64,000 nucleotides of DNA from Desulfotignum sp. (GCA_018399285.1 JAGYOW010000016.1:1-64000), one strand, 5' to 3'. Shown: positions 49,006-58,716, counted from the stretch's first letter. A program made the numbers and translations. The notes: a model not told the origin generated them from the sequence alone.

Positions 49006-50466
49006 ATGACGGAAAAATTTGATGACACCCCGGATCAGGATGACGGGGAAATGAGCTTTGAGGAACTTTTCGAATCCTATAATGACAACCTGGGCCAGGA
49101 GCTGGCCCCCGGGGATATGGTGGAAGGTAAAATCATATCCGTGGGCCGGACCCATGTGTATATCGATACCGGTACCAAAAGCGACGGGGTGGTGGAAAAG
49201 CAGGAACTGCTGGATGAAAACGGTGAGTTCCCTTTTCAGGCCGGAGATGTTTTGACCCTGTATGTGGTGTCTTTGAGTGAGAGTGAGATCATCCTTTCCA
49301 AGGCCATTTCCGGGGCCGGCAAAGTGGCACTTCTGGAAGACGCGGTGCAGAACCGGACCCCGGTGGAAGGCAAGGTGACCGAGGTGATCAAAGGGGGATT
49401 CTCTGTGGATATTCTGGGGAAACGCGCTTTTTGTCCGGTGAGCCAGATGGATGTCAATTATGTGGAAACCCCGGAAGATTTCGTGGGCCAGACCCTGCGG
49501 TTTCTGATCACCCGGTATGAAGAGAACGGGCGCAACATTGTCATCTCTCGAAGAAGTCTGCTCAACGAAGAGATCAAGGCGGCGCAGCAGGCGTTTTTTG
49601 CAGATGTGTCCGAAGGGGATACGCTTCAGGGCAAGGTGACCCGTCTCATGCCTTTTGGCGCGTTTATCGAGCTGGCCCCGGGTGTGGAGGGCATGGCCCA
49701 TATTTCCGAATTGAGCTGGTCCCGGGTGGAAAAGCCGGATGAAGTGGTAAAACCGGGAGACACCTTACTGGTGAAGCTGCTGAGCATCACACCCCAGGAC
49801 GGCCAGGACCTGCCCAAAATTTCTTTGTCCCTGAAACAGACGGCCACCGACCCCTGGGAAAGCGTGGATGCCGCGTTCAAACCCGGAGATCAGGTGAGCG
49901 GTAAAGTGATGCGAATCACCAATTTCGGGGCGTTTGTGGAGATCGCCCCCGGCGTGGACGGCCTGGTGCATATCAGTGAAATGAGCCATACCCGGCGTGT
50001 GACCCGGCCCGAAGAGGTGGTGGAAAAAGGGCAGGACGTCCAGGTGGTGATCAAGTCCATTGACATGGATGCCAAACGGGTGTCTTTGAGCATCAAGGAT
50101 GCCCTGGGAGATCCCTGGACCGGGATCAGTGTCCGGTACAAACCCGGTGATATCATGGACGGCCGGCTGGAAAAAAGGGAAACCTTCGGTCTGTTCATCG
50201 GGCTGGAACCCGGGGTCACCGGCCTGATGCCGGTATCGGTCCTTCGCAATGCCGCCGATGCCAAATTGTATGATGCGCTCAAACCCGGGGATGCGGTTCA
50301 GGTCCTGGTGCAGCATGTGGATGAGGAAAATCGGCGCATCTCCCTGGCACCGCCGGACCAGAAAGACGCCGAAGACTGGAAACAGTTTGCAGGAAACAAA
50401 AAAGACAAGCCTATGGGCACCATGGAACGCGTTCTCATGGAAGCTTTGAACAAAAAGAAAAAATAG
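49006..50466 (+). CDS. S1 RNA-binding domain protein (RpsA-like, five S1 domains)
   Basis: This 486-residue protein has an acidic N-terminus and five S1 repeats starting near residues 33, 115, 203, 288 and 374. The third and fourth are the most canonical (VTRLMPFGAFIELAPGVEGM and VMRITNFGAFVEIAPGVDGL, each followed by HISE). Ribosomal S1 of proteobacteria usually has six, about 560 residues, so this may be a shortened RpsA or a paralogue. GGAG precedes the ATG. Confidence 0.85.
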   Translation: MTEKFDDTPDQDDGEMSFEELFESYNDNLGQELAPGDMVEGKIISVGRTHVYIDTGTKSDGVVEKQELLDENGEFPFQAGDVLTLYVVSLSESEIILSKAISGAGKVALLEDAVQNRTPVEGKVTEVIKGGFSVDILGKRAFCPVSQMDVNYVETPEDFVGQTLRFLITRYEENGRNIVISRRSLLNEEIKAAQQAFFADVSEGDTLQGKVTRLMPFGAFIELAPGVEGMAHISELSWSRVEKPDEVVKPGDTLLVKLLSITPQDGQDLPKISLSLKQTATDPWESVDAAFKPGDQVSGKVMRITNFGAFVEIAPGVDGLVHISEMSHTRRVTRPEEVVEKGQDVQVVIKSIDMDAKRVSLSIKDALGDPWTGISVRYKPGDIMDGRLEKRETFGLFIGLEPGVTGLMPVSVLRNAADAKLYDALKPGDAVQVLVQHVDEENRRISLAPPDQKDAEDWKQFAGNKKDKPMGTMERVLMEALNKKKK

Positions 50467-50470
50467 GGTT

Positions 50471-51322
50471 GTGGCAGACCGGCACCTGTTTGTCACCGAC
50501 CTTGACGGGACCTTGTTGACTGATGACAAGACCGTCTCACACCAGGACCTGGATACCCTGGCCCGGTTGAGAGCCAAAGGCGTTGTGGTGGTGGCGGCCA
50601 CGGGCCGGAGCCTGTATTCTTTTCAACAGGCCCTGGCGCACATCGGCATGGATACGGATTCATGGCCCCTGGATTTTCTGATTTTTTCCACAGGCGCGGG
50701 CGTGCTGAAGTTTAAAAAAAATGAAATTATCCGGGACCTGGCCATTTCCCGGTCGGATGTGATGCACATCACCGCCTGTTTTGAACAGATGCAGCTGGAT
50801 TATATGGTCCACAACGCCATCCCGGACACCCACTATTTCACGTTCCGGTCCCATGGCCGGGACAATCCGGATTTTTTTCAGCGGATTGTTCTGTATCAAT
50901 CCTTTGCCAGCCCTTTGACCACAGATACCCCGGTATTTGAAACCGCCACCCAGGTGCTGGCGGTGATGCCCCCGAAAGTGTCATTGGCACAGGTGGCGGA
51001 AATACAGGCTTCATTGTCCGGTTACAGTGTGGTGCATGCCACATCTCCTTTGGATCATCAGTCCGTTTGGATCGAAGTGTTCCATCCCCGGGTCTCCAAA
51101 AGTCATGCCGCAGCCTGGCTGGCCCGGCAGTTGGATATCCCGCAGTCCCGGGTGGTGGCGGTGGGCAATGACTACAATGATCTGGATCTGATGGACTGGG
51201 CCGGGCAGAAATTCTGGGTGGCCAATGCCCCGGCGGAGTTTGATACCGGGGTCCGGATGCCGGTGTCCAACAACGACCATGGCGTGACCCGGGCCGCAGT
51301 CCTGTCCGGACTGCTGGATTGA
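50471..51322 (+). CDS. Cof-type HAD-family hydrolase
   Basis: This 283-residue phosphatase begins LFVTDLDGTLLTDDKTVS (motif I with the nucleophile Asp). It has VVVVAATGRSLYSFQ (motif II) and GNDYNDLDLMDWAG (motif IV), with a C2 cap between. Substrate is probably a sugar phosphate. The start is GTG, 4 nt after the S1 gene stop, and it ends 13 nt from convergent pdxJ with no clear terminator between. Confidence 0.87.
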   Translation: MADRHLFVTDLDGTLLTDDKTVSHQDLDTLARLRAKGVVVVAATGRSLYSFQQALAHIGMDTDSWPLDFLIFSTGAGVLKFKKNEIIRDLAISRSDVMHITACFEQMQLDYMVHNAIPDTHYFTFRSHGRDNPDFFQRIVLYQSFASPLTTDTPVFETATQVLAVMPPKVSLAQVAEIQASLSGYSVVHATSPLDHQSVWIEVFHPRVSKSHAAAWLARQLDIPQSRVVAVGNDYNDLDLMDWAGQKFWVANAPAEFDTGVRMPVSNNDHGVTRAAVLSGLLD

Positions 51323-51335
51323 GGGACCTGCGATA

Positions 51336-52070
51336 TTACACAGGGGCCTGCCCCAGATCCTGGATCAGCTTTTTCATATCCCGCACGGCCCGGTCCATAC
51401 CGGTGAGCACGGCCCTGGATACAATGCTGTGCCCGATGGAAAACTCCCGGATTTCATGAAGCCCGGCAAAGGCTTTGATGGTGTTGTAACAGATGCCGTG
51501 ACCGGCATTGACTCCGAGCTTGAGCTTGGTCCCGATCTTGGCCGCGTCCACGATGCGGTCGAATTCCCGCCGGGCTTCGGCCCGGGTCTCCGCGTCACAA
51601 AATGCCCCGGTGTGAATTTCGATCATGTCCGCATCGATCTTGTGGGCGATCTTGATCTGATCCAGGTCCGGGTCAATGAAGATACATACCTGAATCCCGG
51701 CGTTTCGCAGGGTGGAGACCGCGTCCTGGATATGATCCTGATGACTGATCAGATCCAGCCCTCCTTCCGTGGTCAGCTCTTCTCTTTTTTCCGGCACCAG
51801 GGTGACGGTATCGGGCATGATGTCCAGGGCGATTCCCAGCATTTCACTGGTGGCGGCCATTTCCAGGATGAGCCTGGACTGGACGATCTGCCGGAGCAGA
51901 CGGACGTCCCGCTCCTGGATATGGCGGCGGTCTCCTCTCAAATGGACCACAATGGCGTCCGCACCTGCGGTTTCCGCAGCCACCGCCGCAGCGACGGGGT
52001 CCGGATAGTCAATGCCCCGGGCCTGGCGCAGGGTGGCCACATGATCTACATTTACAGCCAGTTCTGCCAT
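51336..52070 (-). CDS. pdxJ: Pyridoxine 5'-phosphate synthase
   Basis: This 244-residue protein begins AELAVNVDHVATLRQARGID. It contains DAIVVHLRGDRRHIQERDV, PDTVTLVPEKREELTTEGG and LGVNAGHGICYNT, the active-site blocks of PdxJ. It condenses amino-acetone phosphate and deoxyxylulose phosphate to form vitamin B6. GGAAAGGAAG precedes the ATG. Confidence 0.97.
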   Translation of the reverse strand: MAELAVNVDHVATLRQARGIDYPDPVAAAVAAETAGADAIVVHLRGDRRHIQERDVRLLRQIVQSRLILEMAATSEMLGIALDIMPDTVTLVPEKREELTTEGGLDLISHQDHIQDAVSTLRNAGIQVCIFIDPDLDQIKIAHKIDADMIEIHTGAFCDAETRAEARREFDRIVDAAKIGTKLKLGVNAGHGICYNTIKAFAGLHEIREFSIGHSIVSRAVLTGMDRAVRDMKKLIQDLGQAPV

Positions 52071-52115
52071 TTTATTCTTCCTTTCCTGGTTTTCACAATG
52101 CCGCCGGATCTTTGG

Positions 52116-52580
52116 CTAAAATGCCGCCAGATCCGGATTTGGCTCAACCAGTCTTAACAGTTCACAACTTTTTGTTTCCATGTCATCCGCGTCCGTCTCG
52201 CTTGTTTCATGATCAAATCCCACCAGATGCAGGATGCCGTGGATCAGCAGCTGGGACATTCTTTCGTCCAGGGTGATGCCGGTTTCCTGTGCTTCTCTGG
52301 CCGCGGTCTGGGCCGAGATGACCACATCCCCCAGCAGTCCGGGGGTGATGTCTGAAAATTCGCCTTCCTGCATGGGAAAGGACAGCACATTGGTGGGACG
52401 GTCAATGCCCCGGAAACTGTGGTTGAGTTCTTTGATCTGTAGGTCATCCATGATCACGATGGAGATTTCATGGTGGTTACAGCCCAAGGCGTTTAAGATC
52501 TGTTCGGTCTTTTTGCGAAGCACCGGGGTGGACACCATTGGTTTTTGACGGTTCTCGATCAGTATCTGAAGTGCTGTCAT
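52116..52580 (-). CDS. ybeY: Endoribonuclease YbeY
   Basis: This 154-residue metalloprotein acts in 16S rRNA 3' processing and ribosome quality control. The zinc motif is HGILHLVGFDHE, preceded by NHSFRGIDRPTNVLSFPM and GDVVISAQTA. I chose ATG 52580 (MTALQILIENRQ); it overlaps the end of the pgpH gene by about 100 nt in another frame. A longer frame to 52622 adds a Lys-rich stretch of doubtful reality. Confidence 0.93.
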   Translation of the reverse strand: MTALQILIENRQKPMVSTPVLRKKTEQILNALGCNHHEISIVIMDDLQIKELNHSFRGIDRPTNVLSFPMQEGEFSDITPGLLGDVVISAQTAAREAQETGITLDERMSQLLIHGILHLVGFDHETSETDADDMETKSCELLRLVEPNPDLAAF

Positions 52581-54873
52581 TTTTTTCTTTTTTCTTTTCC
52601 TGGGGTTTGTCTGTATATTCAATACGGCTGTGATAAATACTGGTCAGGATATTGTTGAAGCTTTTGGCGATCTGGTGCAGGTCCTTGAGGGTGAGCTCAC
52701 ATTCCTCCAGCTGGCCGTCGGCAAAAATATCGTTGATCAGTTCCTTGACCCGTCCCCGGATTCTGGCAGCTGTCGGCCGGTCCAGGGCCCGCACTGCCGC
52801 TTCCACCACATCCGCCAGCATGACAATACCGGTCTCCCGGGTCTGGGGTTTGGGGCCGGGATACCTGAAATTTTCTTCATTAATATTGTCTTTTCCGCTT
52901 TTTAACGCCTTGTTGTAAAAAAATTTGATCAACGAGGTGCCGTGATGCTGGGTGATGCCTTCGATAATTTCATTGCCCAGTTTATGGGTTTTGGCCAGCT
53001 CCACCCCTTTTTTGACATGCTGGATGAGAATGAGCGCAGACATGGAGGGCGAAAGTTTGTCGTGCCGGTTTTTGCCGTCCGCCTGGTTTTCAATGAAATA
53101 CATGATCTTGTCCAGCTTTCCGATGTCATGGTAATAGGCCATGACCTTGGCTTTGAGACTGTTGGCATGAATGGCGGACGCAGCCGCTTCCGCCAGGGTG
53201 GCCACGATCACACTGTGGTTGTAAGTGCCCGGGGCCTCGATCATCAGTTTTTTGATCAAAGGCTGATCCAGATTGGCCAGTTCCAGCAGTTTGGCTTCCG
53301 TGGTGTAGTCGAAAATGATCTCAATCAATGGACAGAACCCGATGGTCAGCACAGCGGAAAAAATTCCGCCGCAGAACGCGATGATTACTTCTCTTGCCAG
53401 GATCACCGGATCAGGCTGGGTCAGGGAATAAAAACCAAGGGCGATTGCCAGAAATGAATTGAAAATTGCCAGTTTGACGCCGGTCATGATGAAGTTTTTA
53501 CGGGTCTGCCGGGCCTGGGCCCAGAACGCGGCCATACTGCAGCTTAACAGAAAAAAGATGAATGCTTCGAAACTGCCGCCAAAAGAAATACTCGCCAGAA
53601 CGGACAGCACCAGGGAAAAATAAATGGCAATACTGAATCCCAGAAACAGGCAGCAGATCATGGCGGCGGCCGGCAGGGGGATGGCCATGAAAAAAGAAGC
53701 GGACATCAGGTCCCATGCCTGATTCGGATCTGCGGACTGAACCAGATAGGAGGACAGTTTGACCGCGCCCAGATACAGGACCAGCCCCAGGGCCAGAAAA
53801 ATCATGTGTTTGTTATGGTCGTTTTCCAGAGCGGCATGATGTCTGAAAAATAGAAGGTATGACACCAGCAGCAGGGTGAACGTGATCAGCGCAACCCCGG
53901 TGGCGGAAACATAAACCGTTTTGACAACGGTCTGTTCCTGCAGGGCATTGAGCTTGATAAGCCGGGTCTTGTCGATCCGTTCGCCCTCCCGGACAATCAT
54001 TTCTCCGGCCTTGATCTGGTACATGACCGGATTGATGGTGGCCTGGGCCGCCAGGATCCGGGCCTGGGTCTCGTTTTTGTTCATGAAGATGTTGGGCTGG
54101 AGCAGTCGCTGGCAAATGTCCACGATCAGGTTTGTCAGGGTGTAGTTGACCTTTTTGAGCAGCGGCTCTCCCTCGATTCTGATCATGGCCTTGGCCTGAT
54201 CCGGTCCGTAGAACACCTTGAGGTTGTTGACGACCTGTTCTTCATTGGATTTGATGTTTCGCAGGACAATCCCTTTGTGTTCCTGTTCCAGCAGAATTTC
54301 CTTGTTCGCCACCACCCCGTTGGAAAGCACCTTTCCCATGATGGTCTGAATTTTTTGGGTGATGTTTGGATCAAACCGGTGTTTGTGCAGGATGGAATAT
54401 GCCCCTTCACTGATCACGATGCCCAGTTTTTCTTCGAATAGGGGTTTGGTTTCCAGGACCATGGCAAAGGTGGGGTCCGGGGTGTCTCCGGCCGGTGTTT
54501 CATCTTCAGTCTTTCGGATCGATCCCGGTTCAAACAGGGATCGGCCGATTTTCATGGCATCTTCGACACTGGCCTGAATCCGGGGCAGCAGGTCCGCATC
54601 CAGATCATACACGATGCGTACCATATCCCGAGCCTGATTGCGCCGTTCGTCAGACACTTCCCGGTCTTCCACCAGGATGTCTCTGGGCGCTTTGATATCC
54701 CGCTGGGCCACATCTCCGATTTGATACGCATCGGTGATCTGCTGCTGTTCCGGTGTCTGGGAAAAAGTGAACAACAGCGTAATGCCCAGCAACATGGCCC
54801 ACAACAGGTAGGGGGTGGACAAAATAAAGTGTCTGGCTGAATCCAGCCAGTTATTAATCTTTGTTTTTTTCAT
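52477..54873 (-). CDS. pgpH: 7TM receptor with HD hydrolase domain (PgpH-type c-di-AMP phosphodiesterase)
   Basis: This protein of about 798 residues has an N-terminal helix, a periplasmic 7TMR-HDED region (about 60-330), seven transmembrane helices (about 340-540) and a cytoplasmic HD domain. The HD metal residues are seen as YNHSVIVATLAEAAA, YYHDIGKL and GITQHHGTS. PgpH enzymes hydrolyse cyclic di-AMP in Gram-positives; the ligand here is unproven. Two ATGs, 54873 and 54879, overlap phoH; no clear ribosome site decides. It is followed by ybeY. Confidence 0.9.
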   Translation of the reverse strand: MKKTKINNWLDSARHFILSTPYLLWAMLLGITLLFTFSQTPEQQQITDAYQIGDVAQRDIKAPRDILVEDREVSDERRNQARDMVRIVYDLDADLLPRIQASVEDAMKIGRSLFEPGSIRKTEDETPAGDTPDPTFAMVLETKPLFEEKLGIVISEGAYSILHKHRFDPNITQKIQTIMGKVLSNGVVANKEILLEQEHKGIVLRNIKSNEEQVVNNLKVFYGPDQAKAMIRIEGEPLLKKVNYTLTNLIVDICQRLLQPNIFMNKNETQARILAAQATINPVMYQIKAGEMIVREGERIDKTRLIKLNALQEQTVVKTVYVSATGVALITFTLLLVSYLLFFRHHAALENDHNKHMIFLALGLVLYLGAVKLSSYLVQSADPNQAWDLMSASFFMAIPLPAAAMICCLFLGFSIAIYFSLVLSVLASISFGGSFEAFIFFLLSCSMAAFWAQARQTRKNFIMTGVKLAIFNSFLAIALGFYSLTQPDPVILAREVIIAFCGGIFSAVLTIGFCPLIEIIFDYTTEAKLLELANLDQPLIKKLMIEAPGTYNHSVIVATLAEAAASAIHANSLKAKVMAYYHDIGKLDKIMYFIENQADGKNRHDKLSPSMSALILIQHVKKGVELAKTHKLGNEIIEGITQHHGTSLIKFFYNKALKSGKDNINEENFRYPGPKPQTRETGIVMLADVVEAAVRALDRPTAARIRGRVKELINDIFADGQLEECELTLKDLHQIAKSFNNILTSIYHSRIEYTDKPQEKKKEKNDSTSDTDREPSKTNGVHPGASQKDRTDLKRLGL

Positions 54874-55798
54874 AGGCATCGATAATATCGGAAACCAGCT
54901 GGTGCCGGACCACATCATCCCTGGAAAAATGAATGAATTCGATTCCTTTGATGTGGGAGAGAATCTTTCTGACTTCCACCAGACCGGATTTTTTGCCGCC
55001 GGGCAAATCGATCTGGGTGATGTCTCCGGTCACGATGGCCTTGGAACCGTATCCGATTCGGGTTAAAAACATTTTCATCTGCTGGGAGGTCGTGTTCTGG
55101 GCCTCGTCTAAAATGATAAATGCATTGTTCAGGGTTCTGCCCCGCATGAATGCAATGGGGGCGATTTCAATGATTTCCTGTTCAATATAAGTCCGGGCTT
55201 TTTCAAATTCAAGCATGTCATACAACGCGTCATATAAAGGCCGCAGATAAGGATTGATTTTTTCGGCCAGATCACCGGGCAGAAATCCCAGTGCTTCGCC
55301 GGCCTCCACAGCCGGGCGGGTGAGGATGATTTTTCGGACATCCCCTCTGGCAAAGGCCGCCACAGCCATGGCCATGGCCAGATAAGTTTTTCCGGTACCG
55401 GCCGGGCCGATGGCAAACAGGATGTCTTTGGTTTCAATAGCCTTGACATACTTGACCTGGTTCAGGCTTCTGGGCCGAATCGGTTTGTTTCTGGCGGTCG
55501 TGTACACCGTGTGCATAAACAGGGTTTCCAGCCGGGCATCCGGATCTTTTTTGATCAAAGCGATGGCGGCATCCAGATCTCCGGGTTCCATTGAAATTTT
55601 TTTCGTAAAAATCAAATACAGCTGGGTCAGCAGAGAATGCACCTGGCGTACTTCCGGTGCCGGCCCGGAAAGGGTGACGGAGCCGCCTCTTGAATGAATG
55701 GTGATCTTGAACCGTTTGGCAATTTTTTCCAGGTGGGTATTGTGGAATCCAAACAATTGCCGGGCGATGGATATGTTGTCAAACTCAAGGGTTGTCAT
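54854..55798 (-). CDS. phoH: PhoH-family ATPase
   Basis: This 314-residue P-loop protein has Walker A FAIGPAGTGKTYLAMAMAV, the RPAVEAGEALGFLPGDLAEK block and the Walker B region AFIILDEAQNTTSQQMKMFL. It is related to helicases and is probably involved in RNA or ribosome metabolism with YbeY, beside which it is conserved. I used ATG 55798 (MTTLEFDN); longer frames upstream run into the cvpA promoter region. Confidence 0.93.
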   Translation of the reverse strand: MTTLEFDNISIARQLFGFHNTHLEKIAKRFKITIHSRGGSVTLSGPAPEVRQVHSLLTQLYLIFTKKISMEPGDLDAAIALIKKDPDARLETLFMHTVYTTARNKPIRPRSLNQVKYVKAIETKDILFAIGPAGTGKTYLAMAMAVAAFARGDVRKIILTRPAVEAGEALGFLPGDLAEKINPYLRPLYDALYDMLEFEKARTYIEQEIIEIAPIAFMRGRTLNNAFIILDEAQNTTSQQMKMFLTRIGYGSKAIVTGDITQIDLPGGKKSGLVEVRKILSHIKGIEFIHFSRDDVVRHQLVSDIIDAYEKNKD

Positions 55799-55842
55799 GG
55801 GTGCTAGGGTGCATTTAATTTGAAAAAAGGTCAATAAAAATC

Positions 55843-55872
55843 TTGACTGTAAACCAGCGGAGTTGCTATTTG
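55843..55872 (+). promoter_or_regulatory. Possible cvpA promoter
   Basis: TTGACT (55843-55848) is followed after 17-18 bp by CTATTT/TATTTG in the phoH/cvpA divergent gap, 36 nt before the cvpA start. The -10 match is modest. Confidence 0.4.
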
Positions 55873-55907
55873 TTGAACCTTTACAAGAAGCCATTGAAAG
55901 GGGATCC

Positions 55908-56444
55908 ATGAGCGGTTTTGATCTGGTGGTTCTGGTGATCGTTCTGTTCTGCATGATTCGAGGGGTGTTCCGGGGATTGATCCGGGAAGTGTCTGGAATT
56001 GTGGCGGTGATCGCCGGGTTTTACGGGGCATTCACCTATTACTGGATATTGTCTCCTTATCTGACTTTTATGATTGAGACGCCGGCAATCCAGCATCTGG
56101 TCAGTTTCGGTCTGCTGTTCTGCGGTATTGTAATTGTGGTGGGACTGACGGCCGCACTGATCCGCAAATTGATGCATGTGGTGTTTTTAGGGTGGGTGGA
56201 CCGGACATTCGGCCTGATTTTCGGAACAGCCAAAGGCGTTTTAATCGTTTCAGTGCTGTTCATCATGCTGACGGCCTTTTTGCCGGCCGGGGCTTCCACC
56301 ATGATGACCCGATCTGAAACCGCCCCGTATATATCGACAATCTCCCGGACCATGACCCTGTTTATTTCCAGTAATCTGCGGATTGATTTTCTGGACCGGT
56401 TGAATAAAATCAACGTGGAAAATGCACAGACACAAGGAGGATGA
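55908..56444 (+). CDS. cvpA: CvpA family membrane protein
   Basis: This 178-residue protein has four transmembrane helices. The typical start is FDLVVLVIVLFCMIRGVFRG with the conserved G-x-RG-x2-RE pattern, then GWVDRTFGLIFGTAKGVLIV. The family is linked to colicin V production and envelope stress. ATG 55908 has AAGGGG upstream. The 3' end overlaps the mazG frame. Confidence 0.85.
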   Translation: MSGFDLVVLVIVLFCMIRGVFRGLIREVSGIVAVIAGFYGAFTYYWILSPYLTFMIETPAIQHLVSFGLLFCGIVIVVGLTAALIRKLMHVVFLGWVDRTFGLIFGTAKGVLIVSVLFIMLTAFLPAGASTMMTRSETAPYISTISRTMTLFISSNLRIDFLDRLNKINVENAQTQGG

Positions 56445-56449
56445 TCCCA

Positions 56450-57250
56450 TTGGAATCATTGGCCCCGGTTCTGGAAGTGATCCGGACATTGCGGGGGAAA
56501 AACGGGTGTGAATGGGATCGGCGTCAGACCCCGGTCACCATGTGGAAATGTCTGGCGGAAGAGGTGTATGAACTTCAGCAGGCTCTGGCTGAGCAGGATC
56601 TTGAGAACACCTGTGAAGAGATGGGGGATGTGCTGTTCCAGATTGTATTTATCATGGAGATATTTCATGACTTTGGACAGATTCCCATGTCCCGGGTGAT
56701 GGACACGGTTAAAGAAAAGATGATCCGCCGGCACCCCCATGTGTATGGTGATGCCGTGGTAAAGACCCGGACTGAATTGCTGGATCAGTGGGAACAAATC
56801 AAAACCTGTGAAAAAACAAATGCTCCCCGTTTATCCGCCATGGATGATGTGCCCAAAGGCATGCCCGGGCTTGTCCGGGCCATGAAGGTGTCTAAATCCG
56901 CAGTTAAAAAAGGGTTTGACTGGGAAAATATTCACCAGGTTCTGGACACGGTGAAAAGTGAGATGGCTGAATTTGAATCTGCGCTGGAACAAAAAGACGA
57001 AGACGCAATCATGCTGGAGTTCGGTGATATTTTATTTTCTCTGGTGAATGTGGCCCGGTTTGCCGGGTTCCATCCTGAAACAGCCCTGGCCCGGTCCACA
57101 GCCAAGTTCGAAAGCCGGTTCCGTTTGATGGAAGCAGATCTGGCTGAAAAAAAAATATCCCTTGGTGCCCTGTCCGCATCGGAAAAAGATGTCTTCTGGT
57201 CCCGGGCCAAAAAAGCCCATGAAAACAATCAGTCGGCCGAAAAAGAATGA
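56450..57250 (+). CDS. mazG: Nucleoside triphosphate pyrophosphohydrolase MazG
   Basis: This 266-residue protein contains two MazG domains. The first has EEVYELQQALAEQDLENTCE followed by EMGDVLFQ, and the second EMAEFESALEQKDEDAIMLE followed by FGDILFSLVN, both with the EExxE...ExxD metal pattern. It cleans noncanonical or excess NTPs. TTG 56450 has AAGGAGG at 9 nt spacing; ATG 56441 abuts the same site directly and is less favourable, though possible. Confidence 0.93.
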   Translation: MESLAPVLEVIRTLRGKNGCEWDRRQTPVTMWKCLAEEVYELQQALAEQDLENTCEEMGDVLFQIVFIMEIFHDFGQIPMSRVMDTVKEKMIRRHPHVYGDAVVKTRTELLDQWEQIKTCEKTNAPRLSAMDDVPKGMPGLVRAMKVSKSAVKKGFDWENIHQVLDTVKSEMAEFESALEQKDEDAIMLEFGDILFSLVNVARFAGFHPETALARSTAKFESRFRLMEADLAEKKISLGALSASEKDVFWSRAKKAHENNQSAEKE

Positions 57251-57313
57251 TCCGGATAGGGGTGAATGTCTTTTGGCTGTCCGGATCGGTTGTGTGTTAT
57301 GCCGGTTTATGAG

Positions 57314-57356
57314 CCGGCACTTGAACCGTGTGTTGTCCCGGTGCCGGTCGTTTTTT
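57314..57356 (+). terminator. Probable terminator after mazG
   Basis: CCGGCAC (57314-57320) pairs with GTGCCGG (57341-57347) across a 20-nt loop, and a six-T run follows at 57351. A competing short stem TGCCGG/CCGGCA lies just upstream. It stands between the convergent mazG and aldolase genes. Confidence 0.45.
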
Positions 57357-58642
57357 CAATCGTCAAAATTACCCTCAGGCCCTTTATTTGAACTGATGGT
57401 TGCCGCGTTTTTTCTGATCTTTTCTTCGGTCCATGCCTCGATGGGTTCAATGGTTTTGGCTTTAACTCCGGGATCATGGGACTGTGTTTTCAGGATATGG
57501 GACAAAACCAGATCCGCTGTATCTGACGCATTGAACACCTCCGTGAGCAGCGTATGGACAAACGCCTGGACGCCATTGGCCATGCGGTCGCGGATCTCTT
57601 TAGGCTGGACCATAAAATGGTTTTCAAACGGCGCATTGAGTTTTTTGAAATTGCCGCCCGTGAGCCCCTGGTTTTTGGCATAGGTCAGCATCTGCTGCCA
57701 GATGGCTTCATCCACGCCTTTGTCCGGCTGTTTGATAAACTGGCCGGCGTCGTCTAAAATGGCATTCCCATAGTCATTGACCTGAACCCCCCAGGAAATC
57801 ATTTGCAGGGCCGTGGCCACATTGGCTTTGGTGGTGCGGGTCTTTTCAGCGATCTGCCGGAGCCGATCCGAGCTGTTGCCCGAGGTGCCGTGCTGAGCCC
57901 CGGATATCTTATAAGGGGCCAGGGCCTCATGGATCTGTGCGGTCAATGGGACGTCAATGCCGGCATCGCTTTGCTCGATGCCGTGGGTGGTCCCGTTGTT
58001 CAAAGCGATCCAGTCCGGAAAAATGCCGTGGGCGTTCAGGCCCTGGATCAGGAACAGGGCCTCCTGAGCCGTGGATAAGCCCAGTTTGCCTTTGATTTCT
58101 CCCACTTCGGTTTCCAGACCGGCCCAGTTCGGGACAAACGATGCCAGTTCCAGATTGGCCAGCAGGTTCTGGTCATCGGGCATATGGGAGGCATCAATGG
58201 CAATGGAAGTGATGCCTGCATCAAACAGGGAAGTGATTTCGGTTTTGCCCGGCTCGATGTCCGCCGGGGTCTTGATGCCGAAATGATCCGCATGGATGGC
58301 CACCGGTATGGTGATGCCCAGCTCGTTCATGAATGCATCGGTCTGCCGGGCGATATTCCACAGATTGACGGCGCAGTATGCATTGGTGCCGCCTTCGGAC
58401 CGGGCGATTTCGATGATGATGGCGGCGTTGGCCTGCTGGGCCGCAGCCAGAGCGCCCCGGATAACGAATGCATTTCTGCCGTTGGCCGCAATGGTCATGC
58501 ATCTGCCTTTTTCGAGCATGGCCTGGTCAATGTATTTGCCGCTGACAATCAATGCCTTGGAATGGGGAAACAGCTTTTTGATGTTGGGGGGGCGGCCCAC
58601 ATCCAAAGCGGTTTGAAAATCGGGGGTGTGATGATGTGACAT
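57356..58642 (-). CDS. Class II fructose-bisphosphate aldolase family protein
   Basis: This 428-residue TIM-barrel aldolase has zinc ligands in AIHADHFGIK and later HG motifs (AQHGTSGNSSDRLRQ), SIAIDASHMPDDQNL, and LETEVGEIKGKLG. Its length exceeds the typical 310-360 and fits the longer class II forms seen in several anaerobes. Glycolytic/gluconeogenic cleavage of fructose 1,6-bisphosphate is likely; tagatose or another ketose bisphosphate is possible. GGGAG precedes the ATG. It is divergent from a TetR gene and its 5' region holds a copy of the 18-bp operator. Confidence 0.85.
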   Translation of the reverse strand: MSHHHTPDFQTALDVGRPPNIKKLFPHSKALIVSGKYIDQAMLEKGRCMTIAANGRNAFVIRGALAAAQQANAAIIIEIARSEGGTNAYCAVNLWNIARQTDAFMNELGITIPVAIHADHFGIKTPADIEPGKTEITSLFDAGITSIAIDASHMPDDQNLLANLELASFVPNWAGLETEVGEIKGKLGLSTAQEALFLIQGLNAHGIFPDWIALNNGTTHGIEQSDAGIDVPLTAQIHEALAPYKISGAQHGTSGNSSDRLRQIAEKTRTTKANVATALQMISWGVQVNDYGNAILDDAGQFIKQPDKGVDEAIWQQMLTYAKNQGLTGGNFKKLNAPFENHFMVQPKEIRDRMANGVQAFVHTLLTEVFNASDTADLVLSHILKTQSHDPGVKAKTIEPIEAWTEEKIRKNAATISSNKGPEGNFDD

Positions 58643-58692
58643 GGTTTTTCTCCCATTGGTTTGTGGCGGTTGAAGATAAACAGCCTTCTTTT

Positions 58693-58716
58693 TTTTGGCA
58701 TGAAAATGTGCCAAAA
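58693..58716. repeat. Inverted repeat in the aldolase 5' region
   Basis: TTTTGGCA and TGCCAAAA are separated by 8 bp, 51-74 bp before the aldolase start. It could be an mRNA 5' hairpin or a second regulator site. No T tract follows on either strand in the direction needed for termination. Confidence 0.45.
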
